Shown here piece after piece: positions 1 through 7,127 of a DNA stretch of 62,185 nucleotides (its first letter is position 1; every line of letters starts with the position of its first letter). The notes under the pieces were generated by a model. That model saw nothing but the letters and a program-made list of their open reading frames with translations, was not told the origin of the DNA and did not search any database. This DNA is from DATJFH01 sp035495815 (lineage in GTDB: Bacteria > Acidobacteriota > Terriglobia > Bryobacterales > Bryobacteraceae). Location: positions 1-62,185 of the forward strand of contig DATJFH010000128.1 of NCBI GenBank assembly GCA_035495815.1, read 5' to 3'. Position numbers and translations under genes: made by a program.

Positions 1-580
1 CCGAAAGCAGGCGGTACATGTCTTCGGGCTGGATTCCATACCAGTCCGCGGCGCCAATGCCGAACTCGAATACGATGAAAGGCCGGTTCCGGCGAACGGT
101 TTCAACGCCGCCTTGGAGGACCTGGAATTCTCCTCCCTCCACGTCGATCTTGACGAAATGAATATGCAGGTTCGGGGGAACAAGTTCATCGAGCCGTGCG
201 GTTCGGACCACGATTTCTTCGACGCGCTCTTCAGGTCGGTCGTATCTCCGGCGTCTAAGCCCGCTGTAAGCTGGATTGCTGACAACGCGTTGGAAAGGGG
301 TGGACTCTTCAGTGGTGTCGCTGAGCGCCACGTTATGGACGCGGACATCCGGAAATCTCTTCACGAGGGTGCGGTAAAAATCCGGCAGTGGCTCAAAGGC
401 GAAGTGGGTTCCGCGGGGTGCGAGCCGAACCATATGCTTCAGTAGCTCGCCACCGGACGCGCCAATATCGAGACAGTTCGAAGTCGCGCGAAGCACACGT
501 TCCATCACGGCCACGGTTTGCCGGTCATAATCACGGCTATCCGTGGTCTGCTTCCATAGCCGGGCGGCTATAGAGTGCAT
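1..580 (-). CDS. FkbM-family SAM-dependent methyltransferase (partial, C-terminus cut by window edge)
   Basis: The minus-strand frame reads continuously off the left edge, so the C-terminus is missing. The translation shows the FkbM fold: the SAM-binding motif NCLDIGASGGELL about 35 residues in, then HFAFEPLPDFYRTL, then a VHNVALSDTTEES strand, and near the edge VKIDVEGGEFQVLQGG followed by FIVFEFG. These are the usual landmarks of FkbM methyltransferases, which O-methylate sugars or other small molecules and often sit near glycan genes. I use ATG at 578-580. The frame stays open upstream, and a GTG at 629-631 would add 17 residues; neither has a strong Shine-Dalgarno site. The substrate is unknown. 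Confidence 0.85.
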   Translation of the reverse strand, partial: MHSIAARLWKQTTDSRDYDRQTVAVMERVLRATSNCLDIGASGGELLKHMVRLAPRGTHFAFEPLPDFYRTLVKRFPDVRVHNVALSDTTEESTPFQRVVSNPAYSGLRRRRYDRPEERVEEIVVRTARLDELVPPNLHIHFVKIDVEGGEFQVLQGGVETVRRNRPFIVFEFGIGAADWYGIQPEDMYRLLS

Positions 581-1039
581 GCGGCGCCGGGCGTGGTCAA
601 TTTTGGCCAAAAACTCGATTTTCAGGCCCACGAACCTAGTATCCCCCGAGCCCGGGCCGGGATCAGCCGCCGCAAAATCGATGCGTACGGGCGCGGCGCC
701 TTGCAGTGGGGGGCGGTCCGCGGCGGATCTGCCGACTAACCCTGCAGGCCTGGAACAGCTTGGGGTCGGTTCCGTCTCGCGGATACACCGGCTGACCCGG
801 GCCACCGCTACAGCTCGTCAGCGCCGCTGCATTCTGGCGACACTTCGAAGAAACCCCTTACACAGGCCGGCCGAAAGGGTCACGGTGGTACGGTCGGCGC
901 TCCTTGGTAGCGCAGTCGACCGGGAGGGAAATAGCGCTAAAAGCAGCCTGGGCGGAGAAAATCTGTGGGTCACCGATAGCTCCGATGGTTAGAAGTGCAG
1001 TCGTCGCAGTAGAATGATTCGGATGCGGTGGAGCCATGC
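581..1039. other. Intergenic stretch between divergent genes
   Basis: About 460 bases with no recognisable gene. The methyltransferase frame stays open on the minus strand to roughly position 800 and may contribute an N-terminal extension. A plus-strand open frame crosses the region but its translation has no family features. I see no convincing repeat, RNA gene or terminator. Promoters for the two divergent neighbours presumably lie here. Confidence 0.4.
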
Positions 1040-1660
1040 ATGACCAGGATCAAGAGCAGGCCGATTCGAGTTTTTGCCGTATCCATCGCGCTGAGTGTGA
1101 CGTTCTGGTGTGTTAGTCCCTCATTGGAGCGGCTTTCAGCGCAAGACCGGAAAGCGTCCGGCACGAAGTATCCCTCCAAGCGGATGGCGGACGGTAAACA
1201 GTGGATGACACGCAACCTGGACGTCAGGATCATGCCATCCTATTGCTACGAAGGCGCGGAACAGAATTGCCGCCGGTATGGGCGTTTGTATACGTGGGAG
1301 TCGGCGCCCCGAGCGTGTATATCCCTGGGAGACGGATGGCGATTGCCAACGGACAATGAATGGCGGCAGATGGCGAAGGCCTATGGCGGCGTCAGCGAGG
1401 ATTCGGAGGACAAGGGTAAAGCGGCATACAAGGCGCTCGTGGCCGGAGGCAGCGCGGGTTTTCATGCGTTGCTCGGCGGCGGCCGCTCCGAGGACGGCCA
1501 GTACGCGAGATTGGAAGCCCACGGATTCTATTGGACCGGATCGGAAATCGATTCGGCCAACGGATGGTACTACAACTTCGGTCAAGGCGGCCTGGCTCTC
1601 CACCGTCAAAACGGCGGTGAGAAGCCGAGAGCTTTTTCCGTTCGGTGCGTCAAAGAGTGA
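1040..1660 (+). CDS. Secreted FISUMP-domain (fibrobacter major paralogous domain) protein
   Basis: The product is about 206 residues. Residues 1-35 look like a signal sequence: basic start MTRIKSRPIR, then a hydrophobic stretch. The rest matches the FISUMP domain (TIGR02145 type), a C-type-lectin-like/formylglycine-enzyme-like fold of surface proteins. Diagnostic stretches are GKQWMTRNLDV, YGRLYTWESA, GWRLPTDNEWRQM, FYWTGSEID and the terminal FSVRCVK. I chose ATG 1040 over GTG 1028 because GGTGGAG at 1027-1033 makes a good ribosome site for it. The function is unknown; extracellular binding is the usual guess for this family. It stands alone, with no operon partner. Confidence 0.75.
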   Translation: MTRIKSRPIRVFAVSIALSVTFWCVSPSLERLSAQDRKASGTKYPSKRMADGKQWMTRNLDVRIMPSYCYEGAEQNCRRYGRLYTWESAPRACISLGDGWRLPTDNEWRQMAKAYGGVSEDSEDKGKAAYKALVAGGSAGFHALLGGGRSEDGQYARLEAHGFYWTGSEIDSANGWYYNFGQGGLALHRQNGGEKPRAFSVRCVKE

Positions 1661-2140
1661 CGACTGCATGCTTTGTCACGCCTCTTCTGAATAGACCGCT
1701 GGTCTGAATAGACCGCTGGCTTCGCAGCCGATAACCGCGCCAGGCTGGACGTCGCAGCCATCCATTCAGGGCCGCCAGTGCGAGGAGCTTGGCTTCCTTA
1801 AGAGTCGATTTTCTCCTTTGTAGCCGCGCAGCGCTTATTACCGATCCCGCGGCTCACGGGTTTGGGGTTTCCCGGTTTGTGGCGCCGTGTTGTCCGCGTA
1901 AACCTCATGCGTAATTGGAGACCCTCCGCAATTTTTGCAATTAATCCTGCGGCATGATCCCGAGTCCCCGTGAAATGGTTCGACAACAATCGGCAAATCC
2001 AATATTGCGGCGCGATACCCATGCTACTCAGAGTTTTCACGAAAGGGTCGTCAAATTGCACCCGGCGAAAATGGTGGCGTCTGGCAGTGTTAAGCGATCA
2101 CCGGAACAACCTAACTTGTCGCGGCTTCGGAGGTCCGTTA
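1661..2140. other. Intergenic stretch upstream of the ACP operon
   Basis: About 480 bases without a supported gene. The stretch from about 1840 to 2100 is more AT-rich than its surroundings and probably carries the promoter of the following operon, though no clean -35/-10 pair stands out. A short perfect tandem duplication lies at 1686-1719. Small open frames on both strands have no recognisable features. Confidence 0.4.
1686..1719. repeat. 17-bp perfect tandem duplication
   Basis: The unit TCTGAATAGACCGCTGG occurs twice head to tail (1686-1702 and 1703-1719), 26 bases after the stop codon of the FISUMP gene. It looks like a replication-slippage duplication. Confidence 0.9.
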
Positions 2141-2488
2141 ATGCGTAACTGGAAGAGCCTCATCCAATTGGACGAGCACGACCAGCAGGGGGGAACGAGT
2201 CTGTTCGCGATTGACTCCGCAACAACGCTGGAAGAGAGAATCCGGCAATATCTCACAGAGAACGTACTATACGTAGAGGACGGCTTCGAGTACAGCAACG
2301 ATACGTCTTTCATCCGCCAGGGTCTCCTGGACTCTACGGGCGTCATGAGCCTGGTATCTTTTGTCGAATCGGCATTCTCGATCAAAGTGGATACGAAAGA
2401 GGTGACGCTGCAGAATTTCGATTCAGTGAATAACCTTGTCTCTTTTATCCGCGGCAAACTGGTTTCACGAACGCAGGCGGACGATTAA
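2141..2488 (+). CDS. Acyl carrier protein
   Basis: A 115-residue protein whose second half is a phosphopantetheine-attachment domain. The motif GLLDSTGVMSL places the modified serine at residue 65, followed by the helix-II pattern FVESAFSIKVDTKEVTLQNFDSV. The first ~30 residues are an extension beyond a minimal ACP. ATG 2141 is preceded by GGAGG at 2130-2134, which fixes the start. Its stop is 7 bases before the GTG start of an adenylating ligase, so the ligase very probably loads an acyl or aminoacyl group onto this carrier. The cargo is unknown. It resembles the free-standing carriers next to ligase/amidotransferase pairs in exopolysaccharide and exosortase-associated loci rather than fatty-acid AcpP. 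Confidence 0.85.
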   Translation: MRNWKSLIQLDEHDQQGGTSLFAIDSATTLEERIRQYLTENVLYVEDGFEYSNDTSFIRQGLLDSTGVMSLVSFVESAFSIKVDTKEVTLQNFDSVNNLVSFIRGKLVSRTQADD

Positions 2489-2495
2489 TACGACC

Positions 2496-4058
2496 GTGCT
2501 CGTCCAGGACATCTTGCAGAACAGCCGTCTGCGGCGCCCGGACAAAGTAGCCCTGGTCTGTGGCGGCCGAAGGCTGACTTACGCCGACTTGGACTCGATG
2601 GCCAACCGGCTGGCCAATGGTCTTCTTGCGCACAGCATCCGTCGAGGCGACCGCGTCGCCATTCTGCTGCCGAACAGCGTCGAGGCGGTCATTGCGATTT
2701 TCGCCATTCTCAAAGCGGGGGCAACCTTCGTCTTTTTGAACCGCTCGATGAAGTTCGACAAGCTCTCCCATGTTCTGGGAGACTGTCAGGCTTCCGGGCT
2801 GTTCATGAGCGGGCAGAGCGCCGGTCCAAAGACGATCGGGAAATTACGGGAAGCCAATCCGTGGCTCAAATGGATCGTGACCGACGGAGGGGCAGACGAG
2901 CAGCCCGGCTGTGACGACCGCTTTACAATTGGCTTCGAAACTATCCTGAATCGCTTTCCCGACACGCGTCCAAAGGTGACCGCAACGGACCTGGACCTGG
3001 CTTGCCTGGTGTACACATCCGGCAGTACGGCCGAACCCAAAGGGGTGATGTGCGACCACAGCAATGTTGTGTTCGTGTGCGGCTCGGTAACCACCTATCT
3101 GGAAAACAGACCCGAGGACGTGCTCCTCAACGTGCTGCCGTTATCTTTCGGCTACGGCCTGTACCAGGTGTTCATGGCGTTTCTGGCAGGCGGAACGCTG
3201 GTTCTCGAAAGCTCATTTGCTTTTCCGGCGGGCATCCTGCAACGGATCGCCGAAGAGCGGGTGACGGGCTTCGCCGGCGTGCCGACCATTTTCGCCACGC
3301 TTTTGCAAATCGATCTCAGCGGGTTCGACTTGTCGAGTCTCCGGTACGTGACCAATGCGGCGGCGGCTCTTCCGCCAGCCCATATCCGGCAGCTGCAGTC
3401 CCGCCTGCCGTGGGTACAGATTTATTCGATGTACGGCCTGACGGAGACGAAGCGGGCGCTTTATCTTCCGCCCGATCAATTGGACCGGCGACCGGGTTCG
3501 GTGGGCATCGCGATTCCCGGCACCGAGGTCTGGATCGAGGGTCCGGATGGACGGAGACTGGGGCCGGACGAAATTGGAGAGCTGGTCGTACGGGGACGGC
3601 ATGTGATGCGGGGATACTGGCAAGCGCCCGAAGCGACGGCGGCGCGCTTTCGCCCGGGACCGCTCCCGGGAGAGCGGGTGTGCTACACGGGGGACTTGTT
3701 TCGAATGGATCAGGACGGCTATATGTACTTTGTCGGCCGCAAGGACGACATCATCAAGACCCGCGGGGAGAAGGCGTCGCCCCGGGAGATCGAAAACGTT
3801 CTCTGTACGCTTCCAGGGGTCATCGAGGCCGCGGTTGTAGGAGTACCGGATCCTCTTCTTGGCGAGGCCATCAAAGCGGTACTGGTCGCCGACACGGAGC
3901 GGGTGACCAAGTCCGCCGTGCTGGCGCACTGCAAGGCGCATCTGGAGGATTTCATGATTCCCAAATATGTCGAGTTTCGAGAAGAGCTTCCGAAGACCAG
4001 TTCGGGAAAGACTTACAAACAAGGACTGCGCGAATGTGCGGGATTGCTGGAATCGTAG
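2496..4058 (+). CDS. AMP-forming acyl-CoA/acyl-ACP ligase
   Basis: An ANL-superfamily adenylating enzyme of about 520 residues. Visible core motifs are the P-loop YTSGSTAEPKG at about 173-183, YGLTETKRAL (A5), the GDLFRMDQDGYMYFVGRKDDIIKT segment around the domain hinge (A7/A8), and the C-terminal KTSSGK with the adenylation-step lysine. It should activate a carboxylic acid with ATP and pass it to a thiol, most likely the ACP encoded just upstream. Start choice: GTG 2496 follows the ACP stop by 7 bases; a TTG at 2436 would overlap the ACP gene. The 3' end overlaps the asparagine-synthase gene by 25 bases. The closest family type I recognise is the ligase associated with exosortase/exopolysaccharide loci. 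Confidence 0.88.
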   Translation: MLVQDILQNSRLRRPDKVALVCGGRRLTYADLDSMANRLANGLLAHSIRRGDRVAILLPNSVEAVIAIFAILKAGATFVFLNRSMKFDKLSHVLGDCQASGLFMSGQSAGPKTIGKLREANPWLKWIVTDGGADEQPGCDDRFTIGFETILNRFPDTRPKVTATDLDLACLVYTSGSTAEPKGVMCDHSNVVFVCGSVTTYLENRPEDVLLNVLPLSFGYGLYQVFMAFLAGGTLVLESSFAFPAGILQRIAEERVTGFAGVPTIFATLLQIDLSGFDLSSLRYVTNAAAALPPAHIRQLQSRLPWVQIYSMYGLTETKRALYLPPDQLDRRPGSVGIAIPGTEVWIEGPDGRRLGPDEIGELVVRGRHVMRGYWQAPEATAARFRPGPLPGERVCYTGDLFRMDQDGYMYFVGRKDDIIKTRGEKASPREIENVLCTLPGVIEAAVVGVPDPLLGEAIKAVLVADTERVTKSAVLAHCKAHLEDFMIPKYVEFREELPKTSSGKTYKQGLRECAGLLES

Positions 4059-6046
4059 GTTCGGGAGAAGACAAGGGTACCCACGTCCGCGGCATGTTGG
4101 GGATGATCCGCCACCGCGGCCCAGACCAGTTCGGAATCTACGAAGACCCCGGCGCGTGCCTGGGCAGCGCCCGCCTCAGCATCATCGATCTCAGCACGGG
4201 CCAGCAGCCGATCTGCAACGAGGATGGGTCGCTATGGATCGTATTTAACGGGGAGATCTTCAACTTCGTCGAACTCCGGCCGGAACTGGAGCGCAGGGGC
4301 CACCGGTTCAGGACCAACAGCGACACCGAGGCTCTTCTCCACATGTACGAGGAGTTCGGCGCCGATTGCCTCGAACGGTTGAACGGCCAGTTCGCCTTTG
4401 CCATCTGGGACGCACGGAAGGGCAAGCTGTTCCTCGGGCGCGACCGAATCGGTATCCGTCCCCTGTTTTATACGGAGGTGAACGGCGCGTTGTTGTTCGC
4501 CTCGGAAATCAAGGCGCTGCTTCGGCACCCGAGGGTGACGGCGCAACTGGACCCGGCCGTGGTGGATCAGGTGTTCATCTACTGGAACTCGCTTCCAGGC
4601 AGGACGGTGTTCCGCGGCATTCGGGAGATCCCACCGGGGCACTACCTCGAATGGTCCGGCGGGCAGTCGAAGATCACGCAGTATTGGGATTTCGCTTATC
4701 CGACCGAGCCCGAAACCAGCTTCCGCAATGCTGGAAAACCGAGTGACTATCTGGACGAGTTCAGGGAGCTGCTCGTGGACGCGACTCGAATCCGTCTGCG
4801 GGCTGACGTTCCGGTCGGCGCTTACCTGAGCGGCGGACTTGATTCTTCGGTGATCGCGCGTATCATCGCGACTCGAACAACCAATCCCCTTACCACCTTT
4901 TCGATCGCGTTCGACGATCCGGAATTCGACGAGAGTTCGTTCCAGCTCCGGATGTCGCGCCTGATCGGCGGACGGCACGAAGTGGCGTTCGTCACGCACG
5001 AAGAAATCGGACGCGTTTTTCCCGACGTGATCTGGCATACGGAAACGCCGATCATGCGCACCGCGCCGGCTCCGATGTTCCTGCTTTCAAAGCTGACGCG
5101 CGATTCCGGTTTCAAGGTTGTGCTGAGCGGGGAAGGGGCAGACGAGATTCTGGGGGGCTATGACATATTCAAGGAGGCCGCCGTCCGCCGCTTCTGGGCA
5201 AGACAGCCGGAATCCGAGGTCCGTTGGCGGCTGTTGTGGCGCCTCTACCCGGATATCGCCACCCTGGCTTCCGCCAATCCGGTCTTCGTGACCGCCTTCT
5301 TCGGCTCGAACCTGCTCGAAACGGATTCGCCCTGCTATTCTCACCTGGTCCGCTGGCGTAACAACGCGCGCACGAGACGATTTTTCTCGAAGGACGTGTT
5401 GAACGCAATCGACGGCGACACCCCCGGCAGCGACCTGACTTCCTGGCTGCCCCGCTGTTTTGGCGGCTGGGGGCCGCTGCAGCGCGCACAGTATCTGGAG
5501 AGCAAGTTATTCCTTTCCGGATATCTGCTTTCGTCGCAAGGCGACCGCGTGGGCATGGCTCATTCCATCGAAACCCGGCTTCCTTTCCTGGACTACCGCG
5601 TGGTGGAATTCTGCGGGCGCCTGCCATCGGCTCTGAAGCTCCAGGGGCTCAAGGACAAGCGCCTCCTCCGGCAGTTGGGCCGCGAGCTGCTGCCGCCGGA
5701 AGTGTGGACGCGGCCGAAGCGTCCTTATCGCGCTCCCATCCATCGCAGCTTCTTTGGCCGCTCACGGCTGGAATACGTAGCAGAGATGCTGGCGCCGGAA
5801 ACACTGCGCTCGACCGGATTCTTCAATGCCGCGGCGGTGGGGAAGCTCGTCGAGAGAGTGAAAAGCGGAGCGCACATCGGGGAAACCGACGACATGGCCC
5901 TGGCCGGGATTCTGTCGACGCAACTGGCGCACCATCACTTCGTGTCCCGCTTCAGGGCGGATCGGCCGGTTTCTGAAACGGAAGACGATCTCAAGCTCTG
6001 CGGTCCGGGGCGCGCCACGGCGAGATACAACGCGAGGTCAATATGA
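4034..6046 (+). CDS. asnB: Asparagine synthase (glutamine-hydrolysing) type amidotransferase
   Basis: A 670-residue class-II amidotransferase. It begins MCGIAGIVG, so the glutaminase nucleophile Cys2 is present after Met removal. The N-terminal glutaminase domain continues with RHRGPDQFG, RLSIIDLSTGQQP and FNGEIFN. The synthetase half has the pyrophosphatase loop YLSGGLDSSV near residues 263-272 and LSGEGADEILGGY about 100 residues later. It transfers glutamine-derived ammonia to an adenylated carboxylate. ATG 4034 lies inside the ligase gene, and the 3' end overlaps the next gene by ATGA, so the operon is translationally coupled. In this setting the true substrate may be an activated acid of a dedicated pathway rather than aspartate. 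Confidence 0.9.
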   Translation: MCGIAGIVGSGEDKGTHVRGMLGMIRHRGPDQFGIYEDPGACLGSARLSIIDLSTGQQPICNEDGSLWIVFNGEIFNFVELRPELERRGHRFRTNSDTEALLHMYEEFGADCLERLNGQFAFAIWDARKGKLFLGRDRIGIRPLFYTEVNGALLFASEIKALLRHPRVTAQLDPAVVDQVFIYWNSLPGRTVFRGIREIPPGHYLEWSGGQSKITQYWDFAYPTEPETSFRNAGKPSDYLDEFRELLVDATRIRLRADVPVGAYLSGGLDSSVIARIIATRTTNPLTTFSIAFDDPEFDESSFQLRMSRLIGGRHEVAFVTHEEIGRVFPDVIWHTETPIMRTAPAPMFLLSKLTRDSGFKVVLSGEGADEILGGYDIFKEAAVRRFWARQPESEVRWRLLWRLYPDIATLASANPVFVTAFFGSNLLETDSPCYSHLVRWRNNARTRRFFSKDVLNAIDGDTPGSDLTSWLPRCFGGWGPLQRAQYLESKLFLSGYLLSSQGDRVGMAHSIETRLPFLDYRVVEFCGRLPSALKLQGLKDKRLLRQLGRELLPPEVWTRPKRPYRAPIHRSFFGRSRLEYVAEMLAPETLRSTGFFNAAAVGKLVERVKSGAHIGETDDMALAGILSTQLAHHHFVSRFRADRPVSETEDDLKLCGPGRATARYNARSI

Positions 6047-7056
6047 TATTCACGAAAGAATCCCTCAAGATCGATGCGGCCGCGGAGTCCGACCGAATCG
6101 CTTCCCTCGCGCGCGAGACGCTGCGAAAACAATTGCGGCGGAACGGCTTCGTGGTGGGCGTGAGCGGAGGCGTGGATTCGGCTGTATCGCTGGCTCTTTG
6201 CGTTCGCGCGGTGGGGCGGGACCGGGTGAAGGCCATCCTCCTGCCGGAAAAGGAGTCCAGCCCCGAGAGTGAAGCTCTGGGGTTCGAGCTGGCCGCCCAC
6301 TATGGCGTGGAGCCGGTGAGGGAGAATCTGACCGCGGCTCTCGAAGGGGTCGGATGCTACCGCCGCAGGGACGAGGCGATCGCGCGGCTTTTTCCCGGAT
6401 ACGACGCCGCCCTGGGCTACAAGTCGAAAATCACCCTGCCTGCGAAGCTGCTCGACGAAGACACTCTGAACGTGTTCTCGCTGACGATCATCGGACCCAC
6501 CGGCGCCATGGAAACGAAGCCTTTGCCGACTGCCGAGTTCCTGGAGATTGCCGGCGCCTCCAACTTCAAACAGCGGATTCGGATGGCGATGCTCTATTAC
6601 CACGCGGAGGTGAACCACTACGCGGTAGCCGGAACGGCCAATAAGAACGAGCACGACCAGGGCTTTTTCGTCAAATACGGCGATGGGGGCGTTGACGTCA
6701 AGCTGATCGAACATCTATACAAGACGCAGGTGTATCAACTGGCGGAGCACCTCGGAGTGCCGGAGGGAATCCGGCGCCGCACGCCGACTACGGACACCTA
6801 CAGCGCGCCCGCCACTCAGGAGGAATTCTTCTTCCGGCTGCCATTTGAAACGATGGATCTGCTGTGGTGGGCAATGGAAAACAGCGTTCCCATCGGCGAA
6901 GTGGCGCGCGTGATGAACCTCTCCGTGGAGCAGGTGCTGCGCGCCTATGGCGATTTCGAGCGCAAGCGCCGGACCACCGAGTATCTCCGTCTGGCGCCGG
7001 TCCGGCTGGCGGAATCTCAGGCCGCGGCCGCGCAAGCCGGGATGCTGGAGCGCTAG
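6043..7056 (+). CDS. nadE: Divergent NAD-synthetase-like ATP pyrophosphatase
   Basis: A 337-residue N-type ATP pyrophosphatase related to ammonia-dependent NAD synthetase. The loop VGVSGGVDSAVS lies at about 38-49, and later come AGTANKNEHDQGFFVKYGDGG and LYKTQVYQLAEHLGVP, both close to NadE. It has no nitrilase-type glutaminase domain, so it would use free ammonia. Two sites differ from the canonical enzyme: the usual RARLRM-like helix reads QRIRM, and the QTDE/LG region reads TDTYSAPATQEEFFFRLP. It is longer than typical NadE (~270 residues). It overlaps asnB by ATGA and ends the ACP-ligase-AsnB operon. Either it is the NAD synthetase recruited here, or a paralogue amidating a pathway intermediate; the context favours the second. 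Confidence 0.8.
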   Translation: MIFTKESLKIDAAAESDRIASLARETLRKQLRRNGFVVGVSGGVDSAVSLALCVRAVGRDRVKAILLPEKESSPESEALGFELAAHYGVEPVRENLTAALEGVGCYRRRDEAIARLFPGYDAALGYKSKITLPAKLLDEDTLNVFSLTIIGPTGAMETKPLPTAEFLEIAGASNFKQRIRMAMLYYHAEVNHYAVAGTANKNEHDQGFFVKYGDGGVDVKLIEHLYKTQVYQLAEHLGVPEGIRRRTPTTDTYSAPATQEEFFFRLPFETMDLLWWAMENSVPIGEVARVMNLSVEQVLRAYGDFERKRRTTEYLRLAPVRLAESQAAAAQAGMLER

Positions 7057-7127
7057 GAGCGGCTGGTTATCAGGGTCAGGGGCATTCGCCTCAAACAAGC
7101 CGCGGCGCGCCCCCGACAACCTTGCTA

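Noticed and set aside
1798..2061. 87-codon minus-strand open frame in the gap before the ACP operon
   Set aside because: No ribosome site, no recognisable motif and no conserved composition; treated as chance.
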